Positions 53,393 through 62,278 of a stretch of 64,000 nucleotides of DNA are shown piece after piece. The stretch is from positions 372,001 through 436,000 of the forward strand of contig NZ_CANMRY010000003.1 in assembly GCF_947500405.1 (NCBI RefSeq). The letters run 5' to 3'. Below the pieces are notes generated by a model that worked only from the letters and a program-made list of their open reading frames with translations, searched no databases and had not been told where the DNA came from. Origin of the DNA: an uncultured Maribacter sp. GTDB lineage: Bacteria > Bacteroidota > Bacteroidia > Flavobacteriales > Flavobacteriaceae. The first letter of the stretch is position 1. Each line of letters begins with the position of its first letter. The position numbers and the translations under genes are program-made.

Positions 53393-54421
53393 TTAAAAAT
53401 TAATTACAACATTTTCACTAGCAGGGTAGCTTATACAGGTTAATATTTTACCTTCTTCTACTTCTTCTGGTGGCATAAAATGCCCCTCTGTCATTACTAC
53501 ATCTCCTTTAGAGCAAGATGCTTTACATGTAGAACACATACCAGACCTACAAGAATATGGTAAAGCAATATTGTTTACCATTGCCATTTGTAAAATAGAT
53601 TTATTTTTAGGGACTTTAATTTTATAGGATTCATTATCATAATTAATTTCTACATCGCATTCTTCATTTTCCCCGACAACTGCTATTTTGGGACTTGCAA
53701 AAACTTCGACCTTAATATTAGATGGCGAAACGTTCTTAGTGTTTAAAATTTCTTTAACACATTCCATATATCCAAAAGGACCACAAATCATATATTCATT
53801 AGAATCGAATTTTAAATTATGCTTTTCCATAATTGCTATCAAAACTTCTTCTGTAAGCAATCCTGAATAATAATTTAATGGTGCATTATCACTCTTAGAA
53901 AGTATATGTTCTACTTTGAATGATGAAGGATATTTCTTAGTTAAGTTTTCAATCTCTTTATTAAAAATAATTCCTTCGTAATTTTGATTAGCATACACTA
54001 AGAGGATTTTAGAGTTTGGTTCTTTTTCTAGAACAGATTTTACAATAGAAAATATTGGGGTTATACCACTACCTCCAGCAAAAAAAACATATTGTTTTAT
54101 AGTCTCTTTTCTTGGGGCTATATAAAAACTTCCTGTTGGTTTATCCACCTCATATTTATCTCCTACTTTAAAATTGTCATGAATATAATTAGATACTAAG
54201 CCCTGATCTACTCTTTTTATTGTTATTCTCAAATCTGAATCGGTGTAGGGATTACTACTAAAGGAGTATGCTCTTTTATGTACTGCATTATCTATAGGGA
54301 CATTTATTGACATAAACTGCCCTGGTTTATAAGATAACTTTTTAAAAAAATTCCCATTTTTAAAACAGATTGTTACAGCGTCTTTTGTTTCCTGTATTAT
54401 TTCTTTTACTAATAACTTCAT
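53393..54421 (-). CDS. FAD/NAD(P)H reductase with 2Fe-2S domain (PaaE/Hcr type)
   Basis: A 342-residue three-domain reductase: FAD domain (KRAYSFSSNPYTDSDLRITIK, RAYS binding FAD), NAD(P) domain (FAGGSGITPIFS, MICGPFGYMECV) and a C-terminal plant-type 2Fe-2S site C-x4-C-x2-C (SCRSGMCSTC) with the fourth Cys in ILTCISY. It moves electrons from NAD(P)H one at a time to a partner. In the operon the upstream gene is a membrane cytochrome b and the first gene a globin, so it may be the reductase of a split flavohemoglobin. Confidence 0.85.
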   Translation of the reverse strand: MKLLVKEIIQETKDAVTICFKNGNFFKKLSYKPGQFMSINVPIDNAVHKRAYSFSSNPYTDSDLRITIKRVDQGLVSNYIHDNFKVGDKYEVDKPTGSFYIAPRKETIKQYVFFAGGSGITPIFSIVKSVLEKEPNSKILLVYANQNYEGIIFNKEIENLTKKYPSSFKVEHILSKSDNAPLNYYSGLLTEEVLIAIMEKHNLKFDSNEYMICGPFGYMECVKEILNTKNVSPSNIKVEVFASPKIAVVGENEECDVEINYDNESYKIKVPKNKSILQMAMVNNIALPYSCRSGMCSTCKASCSKGDVVMTEGHFMPPEEVEEGKILTCISYPASENVVINF

Positions 54422-54429
54422 TTATAGAC

Positions 54430-54909
54430 TTATTTATAATAAAACACCATTACTATATGGAAACACATTAAAATGGAGATGATTATTGAAAATGCCACAT
54501 GAAAAATCATCCAACCTTTAAATAAAATTTCTCCTTTACTTTTTATAACATCTAAATTTATATACCCTAAAAGGGCATTAGCAAAAAACAAATAAGACAT
54601 AAGAGCTATATAGCCGTATCCTAATTTTACACTATGAATATAAAAAAGAAGAGGACTCATTGCTCCTAACCATTTATGGATTGTTATCATTTTTATGGCA
54701 TTTTGTCTAAACCTTTTTATTACACGAGTAAAGGTCAACAGCCACTGAAAAATGATAAACAACGCCACTCCTAAGCCAGACCATCTTTTATAGTTTTCTT
54801 GTTGTTGCAGTTCTTGTAACCACACCCATTCTATATTCCCAAAATAGAATACAAAAAAGACGGATAACAATACCAATCCTAAAATAGTAGAGTTGTTATT
54901 ACTTTTCAC
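54430..54909 (-). CDS. Four-helix membrane protein, probable cytochrome b-like
   Basis: The 159-residue protein has four predicted helices (about 8-26, 45-63, 80-112, 130-155). Histidines within or at the ends of helices (IHKWLGAMSPLLFYIHSVK and FHVAFSII...CFHIVM) are placed as two possible heme b ligand pairs. This looks like a small ferric-reductase or cytochrome b561-like unit, though no exact family is recognised. It lies 8 bases ahead of the reductase gene and 41 bases after the DUF3365 gene. Confidence 0.6.
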   Translation of the reverse strand: MKSNNNSTILGLVLLSVFFVFYFGNIEWVWLQELQQQENYKRWSGLGVALFIIFQWLLTFTRVIKRFRQNAIKMITIHKWLGAMSPLLFYIHSVKLGYGYIALMSYLFFANALLGYINLDVIKSKGEILFKGWMIFHVAFSIIISILMCFHIVMVFYYK

Positions 54910-54950
54910 TAATATAAAATCTAATAGAGGTTAAAAATTTGCTATTTAGT

Positions 54951-55784
54951 TTACTCCCTTACAGCTACTAATTTTTTCATTGTTTTGTAAGAAGTTAATT
55001 TCTTAACACTATCTAAAAACACTTCAGACGTTGGCAAGTAATTCCCTTCTACTGGCCATTTATCTCCAATTGTTGGTTTCTCACTTTCTTTAAATGCAGC
55101 TATTTCATTTAAGTATTCTACGTATATATCTACAGTCCCCATTGCATAAGAGTTTAACACATCAATTGTTTCTTTATAGGTTAAAGAATCTTTAGGATAT
55201 TGCCATGTTGTTGCACCCATTACATCTCCTAGTTTCCAATCATCCTTTGTAGTTTGTGGGTGTTTATTATGACAAGTAACACATGCGGCTGCACTAGCCA
55301 AATCTGCGAACATAGCGGTATGTAATTTTGTATCCTCTTCATAAAAAAATTGTGGTTTTTGATCCTCTTTTATTTTTTCAAAAAGCTCTGCTTGTTTCCC
55401 CTCAAACTTATTTGCCGCATTTACAGGAAAATCGGAACCCAAATATAGTCCTAATGGCACTGGGCTTTTTCTTATACTTGTTGCCACACCTCTTAAAAAA
55501 AGAGCTGGTAAAGGTCCAGCTTCTACATCATCTTTTCTCCAATCCTCATCAAACTTCATTCCTTGTAATTTTCCTTTTCCAACAATAGCTTTGGTGTATA
55601 GAGTTCTCGTAACATCATTCTCTTCTGCAACCATTTCCAGAACCTCTTCTACAGAAAAAGCATTATTAGCCATCTCCCCATTTTTTACTTTTTCTTCAGG
55701 AACCCCTCCACATGAATTAAGAAGAATAAGGCTAGTTAATAAAATAGCGATTACTAATACTGGGTTTTTTTCAATTTTTTTCAT
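54951..55784 (-). CDS. DUF3365 (Tll0287-like) heme c lipoprotein
   Basis: The 277-residue lipoprotein (lipobox LLNSC) has a DUF3365 domain with one CVTCH heme site at about residue 176 in ACVTCHNKHPQTTKDDWKLGDVMGA, the family's signature. Tll0287-like domains bind heme c with a Cys or His axial ligand and are thought to sense or carry electrons. It stands between the globin and the cytochrome b-like gene, so the heme is likely part of this operon's electron chain or a redox sensor for it. Confidence 0.82.
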   Translation of the reverse strand: MKKIEKNPVLVIAILLTSLILLNSCGGVPEEKVKNGEMANNAFSVEEVLEMVAEENDVTRTLYTKAIVGKGKLQGMKFDEDWRKDDVEAGPLPALFLRGVATSIRKSPVPLGLYLGSDFPVNAANKFEGKQAELFEKIKEDQKPQFFYEEDTKLHTAMFADLASAAACVTCHNKHPQTTKDDWKLGDVMGATTWQYPKDSLTYKETIDVLNSYAMGTVDIYVEYLNEIAAFKESEKPTIGDKWPVEGNYLPTSEVFLDSVKKLTSYKTMKKLVAVRE

Positions 55785-55804
55785 ATGAGTATATTTTAGA
55801 CTTA

Positions 55805-56218
55805 TTAGTAAGATGCTTTTATCATTACGTCAGACATAGTTCCGTAAACTGATGCCCATGCTTCTTTAACTTCTGGAGTAAAATCATCCCCTAACCCCAC
55901 AGAAAGTGTGTCTAATAAAGCTGCACCTACGGTATTATAATGAGAGGGTTCTACTTTGTATTCCACGTGTTTTTTTCCAAGGTTTTCTAAAACAGGAACT
56001 AACATTTCCAGATTACTTAATCCTGCAACAGCACTACCTAACATGGTCATTAACTTATTACCTTGCGTTGCCATTTTTTCTTGATCCGATGGAAATAAAG
56101 GCTTTAATGCTGGATCCAGCTCAAATAACTTAGCGTAAAATATCTCTGCTGCCGTAGAGGCAATTGGTTTTACCTTTTCGAATGATTCCTGAACAAGAGA
56201 AATTGTTTTTTCTTCCAT
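55805..56218 (-). CDS. Single-domain globin (Vitreoscilla-type)
   Basis: The 137-residue protein has three-over-three globin helices: FYAKLFELDPALKPLFP (B-C-D), ATQGNKLMTML with Gln at E7, and the proximal His F8 in LGKKHVEYKV. It is the globin domain of flavohemoglobins without the reductase. A NAD(P)H reductase is encoded three genes downstream in the same operon, which suggests NO dioxygenase or denitrosylase activity during nitrite metabolism. The 65-base leader contains TACGTA dyads next to a perfect TACATTTG box (56295-56288). Confidence 0.9.
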   Translation of the reverse strand: MEEKTISLVQESFEKVKPIASTAAEIFYAKLFELDPALKPLFPSDQEKMATQGNKLMTMLGSAVAGLSNLEMLVPVLENLGKKHVEYKVEPSHYNTVGAALLDTLSVGLGDDFTPEVKEAWASVYGTMSDVMIKASY

Positions 56219-56260
56219 AATAGATTGTTTTAGTTTAATGGTTATTCTAAAAATAAAGAT

Positions 56261-56285
56261 TACGTATTTTACGTATTCTTACTTA
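56261..56285 (-). promoter_or_regulatory. NarL-like dyads at the globin operon start
   Basis: TACGTA occurs at 56261-56266 and 56270-56275, and TACTTA at 56280-56285. The pair 56270-56285 has the standard N4 spacing; the pair 56261-56275 has N3. They lie directly after the perfect -7 box TACATTTG (minus strand, 56295-56288), across the predicted start near 56283. Confidence 0.65.
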
Positions 56286-56398
56286 GACAAATGTAAAGAC
56301 CGAAACTTAAATCTTGTATGATTAAAGGCAGAAGAAAATATTTATTATTTCATAAACAATAATGTTTTTTTCTCTTATTAAATGTGATTTTAATACAT

Positions 56399-56426
56399 AA
56401 AAAAGGCTGCATAAATGCAGCCTTTT
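56399..56426 (-). terminator. Terminator after the second Crp/Fnr gene
   Basis: AAAAGGCTGCAT and ATGCAGCCTTTT form a 12-pair stem with a two-base centre, with an A run on the plus strand (56399-56404) that reads as T on the minus strand. It separates the regulator from the globin promoter and could work in both directions. Confidence 0.85.
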
Positions 56427-56472
56427 CAGAAAGGTTTGAAAAAAATAAACAACTAACTATTACAAACACTTA

Positions 56473-57225
56473 CTATGTATCTAAATAGAAATTGTGCTCC
56501 GATATTTCTCTTTTGAGAAGTTTTACATCTGGAATACCTATACGCTTTCCTTTTGCTATTACTAAGTTTTCCTTCTTTAAGACTGATAAAATACGTATTA
56601 CTTGCTCTTCTGTTGTGCCAGCATAATCTGCATATTCTTTTCTACTTAATTGAAGGTTTATATAACCATTAAGTTGCCCAAATTTTCTGTTAACATAGAG
56701 AAGTGTATCTATTACTCTTTCCCTAACTGTCATTTGAGATATTGATTTTACTTTTGCCTCACTCTTATTAAGTTCATTTGCGTAAAAAAGCATTAAATCA
56801 TAGGTAAAACTTGCATCTTCCTTTAAAGCATATTGCAACAAATTTTTAGAAAAATAGCATAGTGTAGTATTTTCTAATGCTACTGCAGAAATGGAATAAT
56901 ACTCCTCGGTTCCAAAACCTCTATGACCAATTATTTCTCCTTCTTTAGCAAAACGTACTATTTGCTCTCTACCATTAATACCTGTTCTAAAAACTTTTAC
57001 TTTTCCTTTTAAAATAAAAAACAATCCATTTACAGGTGCTCCTTCCATAATAAACTGCTGTCCTTTTTTACAGTTTATATCTGTTTTCTCATAAGAGAAG
57101 TCTAAAACTATTTTAGATGCAATGTTTTTTTTCATCAAACACTTTGCATTCTCACACGTATTACAAGAAATACCAGACATGGATTTCTTTCTCATTTTTT
57201 GTATGTTTTCTGTGTTTGATTGCAT
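56473..57225 (-). CDS. Second Crp/Fnr family transcription regulator
   Basis: The 250-residue protein has an N-terminal CNTCENAKCLMKK cysteine group, a cNMP-binding fold (about 40-150; GQQFIMEGAPVNGLFFILKGKV) and a winged helix (LSRKEYADYAGTTEEQVIRI). Glu and Arg of the recognition helix are kept, but other contacts differ from the regulator at 3814, so it should bind a different site. It lies between the globin operon and narK. It is one of two candidates (with the NarL-type regulator) for binding the TACGTA dyads. No dyad is visible ahead of its own start. Confidence 0.8.
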   Translation of the reverse strand: MQSNTENIQKMRKKSMSGISCNTCENAKCLMKKNIASKIVLDFSYEKTDINCKKGQQFIMEGAPVNGLFFILKGKVKVFRTGINGREQIVRFAKEGEIIGHRGFGTEEYYSISAVALENTTLCYFSKNLLQYALKEDASFTYDLMLFYANELNKSEAKVKSISQMTVRERVIDTLLYVNRKFGQLNGYINLQLSRKEYADYAGTTEEQVIRILSVLKKENLVIAKGKRIGIPDVKLLKREISEHNFYLDT

Positions 57226-57265
57226 ATTTACTGCTTTAAATTACCAATGCTCATCTACTAAACCA

Positions 57266-58657
57266 TTATTTATCTGCCTTTAAAACCAATTCTGGTGTTT
57301 CTTCTGTTACAGGAGCAAACTTAATAGTCAATGCTAATATTCCTGCAAGAACAACAAAACCTCCAATTATAAAATAACCGCTAGAAACCGCTGATGCTGA
57401 TGCTGCCATTTGTGCAGATTTAACTGCCTGTTCTCCAAGCTGAGAATTGGAAGCTATTGCAGCACTTTCTGCTACTGCCGACTTAGATTTTAAAAGCATA
57501 GCTGCAACAAAAGCACCTACATTACCTCCTGCTCCTACAATTCCTGAAATAGAACCTATTGCTTTTTTATTTATAAAAGGAACTACAGAAAATGTTGCAC
57601 CTTCTGCCATTTGTACACTTAAACTAAAGGCAATTAAAAATCCCATACCCACTACTATACTAGTTGCTGTAGAAAAAGTGGTAAGAACAATACCCTCTAT
57701 AGCAAGGATTACAGCCAAGAAAATTACACGACCCCTTAATCCTTTGAGCCTTCCAAACATGTCTCCAAAATACCCTCCTAAGGTTCTTGCAAAAATGTTC
57801 ATTAAAGCAAAAGACAGAACTAAATTTCCTGCAAAACTTCTACTTAATCCAAATCTATTTTGCAAATAATCGTCCATAGTACCGTAAACTGTAAGTTCCA
57901 TTCCAAAACAAGCAGCGTATATTAAAAAAAGTATCCAAACTCTATAATCTTTTAAAACTTCTAAAAAACCTATTTCGTCTTTTTTACTTGTAGGTAACTC
58001 CCCTCTTTCTTTTAATTCTTTATAGTTTCCTTCTGGCGTATCCTGCGTAAAAAAGAAATATACAATACCCATTATAAAACAAGTAATACCTGCAATAATC
58101 ATAGAATACCTCCAAGCATTTTCCGCTTCAGCAATTCCTAAACTCACTACCGCAGCTGCAATAATTGGCATTCCTAATCTATTAGCTCCACCTCCAAGGT
58201 TACCCCATCCTGCAGAAGTTGCATTTGCTGTACCAACAATATTTGATGCAAACATTATAGAGGTATGTACTTGGGTAATTACAAAAGAAGCCCCAATAAA
58301 ACCTATAAATAACCTACATATTAAAAATTGTTCTGGCGTTTGTACAAACCCTATTAATATAACGGGCAAAGCTCCAATCATTAACATCCAGGTATAACAC
58401 AAGCGCGGTCCATATTTATCACATAATTTACCAATTGCCAATCTTGCAAATACAGTCCCTGAAACGGCAAGAATAATAGAGTTCCATTTTTGTTCTGGTG
58501 TTAACCCTAAATCCTTAACAACATCTGGCATAAAAGGCACTATACCAAACCATGAAAAGAAGCACAAGAAAAATGCTATAGAGGTTATCCAAAATGTTCT
58601 TGTAGAAATACTTTTAAAATTAAGTAACTGTAGCTTTGTTGCTTTTTTAGAATCCAT
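57266..58657 (-). CDS. narK: Nitrate/nitrite MFS transporter NarK/NasA type
   Basis: A 463-residue 12-helix transporter of the NNP family. Signatures: the first helix with WFGIVPFMPDVVKDLGLT, the nitrate signature region near GWGNLGGGANRLGMPI in helix five and IGSISGIVGAGGNVGAFVA in helix eleven, with Arg residues in helices two and eight. It imports nitrate or exchanges nitrite. I start at the ATG at 58657; a longer frame from 58699 would cover the -7 box TAGTTTTG (58704-58697). A second importer, NrtABCD, is also encoded here. Confidence 0.92.
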   Translation of the reverse strand: MDSKKATKLQLLNFKSISTRTFWITSIAFFLCFFSWFGIVPFMPDVVKDLGLTPEQKWNSIILAVSGTVFARLAIGKLCDKYGPRLCYTWMLMIGALPVILIGFVQTPEQFLICRLFIGFIGASFVITQVHTSIMFASNIVGTANATSAGWGNLGGGANRLGMPIIAAAVVSLGIAEAENAWRYSMIIAGITCFIMGIVYFFFTQDTPEGNYKELKERGELPTSKKDEIGFLEVLKDYRVWILFLIYAACFGMELTVYGTMDDYLQNRFGLSRSFAGNLVLSFALMNIFARTLGGYFGDMFGRLKGLRGRVIFLAVILAIEGIVLTTFSTATSIVVGMGFLIAFSLSVQMAEGATFSVVPFINKKAIGSISGIVGAGGNVGAFVAAMLLKSKSAVAESAAIASNSQLGEQAVKSAQMAASASAVSSGYFIIGGFVVLAGILALTIKFAPVTEETPELVLKADK

Positions 58658-58702
58658 ATTTTCTATAACTATACGTTTGTACTTAGTAATGAATTTCAAA
58701 AC

Positions 58703-58718
58703 TACGTATTTATACTTA
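58703..58718 (-). promoter_or_regulatory. NarL-like dyad at the narK promoter
   Basis: TACGTAT-N2-ATACTTA. On the minus strand the last TA of its TACGTA half is also the start of a perfect -7 box TAGTTTTG (58704-58697), the same overlap as at nirB and nasA. Confidence 0.7.
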
Positions 58719-58823
58719 ATTATAAATCATTTTACTATGAAATATGAAAAAATTACGAAAATGAGAAAAAGTAGGTGTATAAAAACAGAAAATCATAAAT
58801 AAAACTATTAAAAGACATAGAAA

Positions 58824-59597
58824 TTACATGTAATCATGCAGAACTCGCTGTAATTCTTCTTCAAAAAATGCAGGATGTTCTGATACAACATTACCAATTA
58901 TAACAATCCCTGGCTGTGTAACATCTATTTTACTATACAAACTCATAGCCTCTCCTAAAGTTCCTAAAACACAAGACTCATTTACTAAGGTCCCGTTTTG
59001 TATTAATGCAAAAGGAGTATTATTACCCCTATAAATAGCTACGGTTTTAACAATAGCATTAAACTTACGTACTCCCATTAAAACAACCATAGTTGCAGAG
59101 GATTGCGCAGCTAACTTTAAATCTTCAGAAAAGTTATTGTCTTTTTTTGTTGCAGTCATTACCCAAAAACTACTACTAACCCCTCTTTTAGTAACCGGAA
59201 TACCTTGGCTTTGCGGAACAGCAATTGCACTAGTTACCCCAGGAACTATACTAACTGGAATACCAAAATTTTCTACATATTCTATTTCTTCACTAGCTCT
59301 GCCAAAAACAAAAGGATCCCCACCTTTTAAACGTACTACATGACCACATTCAAATGCTTTTTCTACTAATAACTTATTTATAGAATCTTGTGTATAAGAA
59401 TGCTTATTACATCTTTTACCTACGTATATTTTTGGAATATTTTCATCAATCTCACATAAGAGTTCTTTACTAATTAAAGCATCATATAAAATTACATCTG
59501 CAGACTGTAAAAGCTTAAAACCTCTACGTGTTATTAGGTCACTACTACCAGGGCCAGCTCCTACTAAAGATATTCTTGGTTTTTTGCTTTTAATCAT
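58824..59597 (-). CDS. cobA: Uroporphyrinogen-III C-methyltransferase (siroheme synthesis)
   Basis: The 257-residue SAM-dependent methyltransferase makes precorrin-2, the precursor of the siroheme needed by NirB. It has the SUMT pattern VGAGPGSSDLITRRG, then YVGKRCNKHSYTQDSIN, VVRLKGGDPFVFGRASEE and the SAM loop PGVTSAIAVPQSQGIPVTKRG. It is single-domain, without the CysG dehydrogenase part, so precorrin-2 dehydrogenase must be elsewhere. It diverges from nirB; the dyad at 59678-59693 lies between them and may affect both. Confidence 0.93.
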   Translation of the reverse strand: MIKSKKPRISLVGAGPGSSDLITRRGFKLLQSADVILYDALISKELLCEIDENIPKIYVGKRCNKHSYTQDSINKLLVEKAFECGHVVRLKGGDPFVFGRASEEIEYVENFGIPVSIVPGVTSAIAVPQSQGIPVTKRGVSSSFWVMTATKKDNNFSEDLKLAAQSSATMVVLMGVRKFNAIVKTVAIYRGNNTPFALIQNGTLVNESCVLGTLGEAMSLYSKIDVTQPGIVIIGNVVSEHPAFFEEELQRVLHDYM

Positions 59598-59677
59598 AAT
59601 TTCTAATTTTTTAGGACTAACAATTGTGAATTCTGCAACAAAACTACGCGTTTATTTTGATAAAATTATATAAAAAA

Positions 59678-59693
59678 TACGTAATTATACGTA
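59678..59693 (+). promoter_or_regulatory. NarL-like dyad at the nirB promoter
   Basis: TACGTAATTATACGTA, with two perfect TACGTA halves. The right half overlaps a perfect -7 box TATTTTTG (59692-59699), giving a start near 59704 and a 21-base leader. It lies in the divergent region between cobA and nirB. Confidence 0.75.
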
Positions 59694-59724
59694 TTTTTGT
59701 AATGTAATATCTAAACAAGTACGT

Positions 59725-62241
59725 ATGAAAACTATAATAGTAGTTGGAAATGGGATGGTTGGTTATAAGTTTTGTGAAAAATTTGTCACCAAAGAAGGAA
59801 GTGAAAAATTTAAGGTTATAGTTTTTGGTGAAGAACCAAGGCCTGCTTATGACCGTGTACATTTAAGTGAGTTTTTTGAAAATCAAGATGCAAAAGCATT
59901 AGAAATGGCTCCTGCTAAATGGTATGCGGAAAATAACATAGATTTAATTGTTGACGAACGTGTTACAGATATTCACAAGGCCTCAAAAAAAATTACCACA
60001 GCAAAAGACCGTGAGTTATCCTACGACTATTTGGTTTTAGCAACCGGTTCTTCTGCTTTTGTACCTCCTATTAAAGGTGTGGAGAAAGAAGGGGTTTTTG
60101 TTTACAGAACTATTGAAGATTTAGAAGGTATGCTTGCTTATGCCGCTAAACTAAAACAAACTAACCCAAATGCAAAAGCGGCTGTACTTGGCGGTGGATT
60201 ATTAGGTTTAGAGGCAGGAAAAGCTGTAATGGATATGGGACTAGAACCACATATTGTTGAATTTGCACCTAAATTAATGCCAAGGCAACTAGATTCTAGA
60301 AGTAGTCAGGTATTACAACTCAAGTTAGAATCTATAGGACTAAACATACATTTAAGTAAAGCTACCAACCAAATTTTAGGAGATAAAGCTATTACAGGAA
60401 TGGAATTTGGAGAAGACGATGTATTAGATGTAGAAATGCTAATTATATCTGCAGGTATTCGTCCAAGAGATGAACTTGCTAAAACAAGCGGCTTAGAAAT
60501 GGGCGTACGTGGCGGTATTGTTGTAGATAATAAAATGCAAACCTCGGATCCTAATATTTATGCTATAGGAGAAATTGCTCTTTATAACCAAATGATATAT
60601 GGTTTAGTTGCTCCAGGTTATGATATGGCAGGGGTTGCTGTAGACCAAATATTAGGAGAAAACAAGAGTGTAATGGCAGAAGAAATAGACATGTCTACCA
60701 AACTTAAACTTATTGGAGTAGATGTTGCTAGTTTTGGAGAACCTTTTATGCCCGCAGCAAAAGGACATTCTATAATATTTGAAAATAAAACCCAACATTT
60801 ATATAAAAGAATAAACGTAAGTCTTGATGGCAAAAAATTATTAGGTGGTATTCTAGTTGGTGATGCTACAGATTATAGCATGTTACACCAAATTTATTTA
60901 AACGGAATGGCCATTCCTGAAGACCCTGCACAATTAATTTTACCTGCTACTGAAGGTGGCGGTTCTTTTGGCGATGTTATGGACTTACCAGATGAAGCGC
61001 AAATATGTTCTTGCGAAAATGTTACAAAAGGACAAATTTGCGGGACTATTGAAAGTGGAGAATCTAAAGATTTAGCAGATGTAGTTAGTTGCACCAAAGC
61101 AGGTACTGGCTGCGGCGGTTGTAAACCAATGGTTAAAGACCTTACGGAAGCTACTTTAAAATCTTTAGGTATAGAAGTTAAAGATACCGTTTGTGAACAC
61201 TTTGATTTAAACAGACAGGATTTATATAAAATAATACAAGTAAAAGGATATAAAACTTTTGATGAAGTTCTAGACAATCACGGAAACGGTGGTCATGGTT
61301 GTGAGTTATGCAAACCAGTTGTAGCATCTTTAATGGCTAGTATAAATGCAGATACTGCCAATAAAGAATATGCCATACAAGATTCTAATGATAGGTTCTT
61401 AGCCAATATTCAACGTAATGGAACGTATTCTGTTGTTCCTCGTGTTCCTGGTGGAGAAATTACACCGGATAAGTTAATTGCACTAGGAGAAATTGCTAAG
61501 AAATATGATTTATATACAAAAGTAACTGGTGGCGTTCGTATTGATTTATTTGGTGCAACTCTAAACCAATTACCATTAATCTGGAAAGATTTAATAGGCC
61601 ATGGTTTTGAAAGTGGACATGCTTACGGAAAATCTTTACGAACTGTAAAAACTTGTGTGGGTTCTACTTGGTGTCGCTACGGTATGGATGAAAGTGTAAG
61701 TTTTGGTATTGAACTAGAAAATAGATACCGAGGAATACGCGCACCTCACAAAATTAAAGGTGGTGTTTCTGGTTGTATTCGTGAATGTGCCGAAGCTCGT
61801 GGAAAAGATTTTGGTTTAATTGCTGTAGAAGGTGGTTGGAACTTATACCTTGGTGGCAATGGTGGTGCTACACCAAGACATGCCGAGTTATTTGCAGAGC
61901 AAATAGATAACAAAACGGTAATTAAATATATAGACCGTTACTTAATGTTATACATGCGTACTGCTAAACCACTACAAAGAACAGCAGCATGGCAAGAACG
62001 TTTAGAAGGTGGTCTTGATTATTTAAAAGAAGTAATTATTGAAGATAAATTAGGAATTGCAGAAGATTTAGAAAATGAAATGCAAACGCTAGTTAATAAG
62101 TTTGAATGCGAATGGACACAAGCTATTAATGACCCAGAAATGATGAAACGTTTTAACCACTTCGTAAATAGTGAAGAGGAAGATGACAACTTAGTTTTTG
62201 TGCCATTAAGAGAGCAGAAAATGCCAGAAAAATGGGTCTAA
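59725..62241 (+). CDS. nirB: NAD(P)H-dependent nitrite reductase large subunit NirB
   Basis: An 838-residue cytoplasmic enzyme reducing nitrite to ammonium. Domains in order: FAD/NAD(P)H module (1 to about 390; IVVGNGMVGYKFCE, VLGGGLLGLEAGKAV), a BFD 2Fe-2S site (about 425-475; CSCENVTKGQICG...CTKAGTGCGGCKP), a second BFD-like domain (to about 540), the ferredoxin-like half domain, and the siroheme/4Fe-4S domain with C644, C650, C684 and C688 (TCVGSTWC, SGCIREC). Full length and all cofactor cysteines are present. nirD follows 37 bases later. Confidence 0.96.
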   Translation: MKTIIVVGNGMVGYKFCEKFVTKEGSEKFKVIVFGEEPRPAYDRVHLSEFFENQDAKALEMAPAKWYAENNIDLIVDERVTDIHKASKKITTAKDRELSYDYLVLATGSSAFVPPIKGVEKEGVFVYRTIEDLEGMLAYAAKLKQTNPNAKAAVLGGGLLGLEAGKAVMDMGLEPHIVEFAPKLMPRQLDSRSSQVLQLKLESIGLNIHLSKATNQILGDKAITGMEFGEDDVLDVEMLIISAGIRPRDELAKTSGLEMGVRGGIVVDNKMQTSDPNIYAIGEIALYNQMIYGLVAPGYDMAGVAVDQILGENKSVMAEEIDMSTKLKLIGVDVASFGEPFMPAAKGHSIIFENKTQHLYKRINVSLDGKKLLGGILVGDATDYSMLHQIYLNGMAIPEDPAQLILPATEGGGSFGDVMDLPDEAQICSCENVTKGQICGTIESGESKDLADVVSCTKAGTGCGGCKPMVKDLTEATLKSLGIEVKDTVCEHFDLNRQDLYKIIQVKGYKTFDEVLDNHGNGGHGCELCKPVVASLMASINADTANKEYAIQDSNDRFLANIQRNGTYSVVPRVPGGEITPDKLIALGEIAKKYDLYTKVTGGVRIDLFGATLNQLPLIWKDLIGHGFESGHAYGKSLRTVKTCVGSTWCRYGMDESVSFGIELENRYRGIRAPHKIKGGVSGCIRECAEARGKDFGLIAVEGGWNLYLGGNGGATPRHAELFAEQIDNKTVIKYIDRYLMLYMRTAKPLQRTAAWQERLEGGLDYLKEVIIEDKLGIAEDLENEMQTLVNKFECEWTQAINDPEMMKRFNHFVNSEEEDDNLVFVPLREQKMPEKWV

Positions 62242-62278
62242 TTAAGTTTTAAAACAACCAATTTCTAAATTTTAAATA

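Noticed and set aside
58658-58699. Longer start for the NarK transporter at 58699
   Set aside because: It would place the -7 box TAGTTTTG (58704-58697) across the start codon, and the extra 14 residues are polar; the ATG at 58657 fits the family length.
59418-59423. TACGTA copies inside coding regions (for example in cobA, nasA, ccsBA)
   Set aside because: None has a second TACKTA at N4 spacing or a -7 box, so they are chance occurrences.
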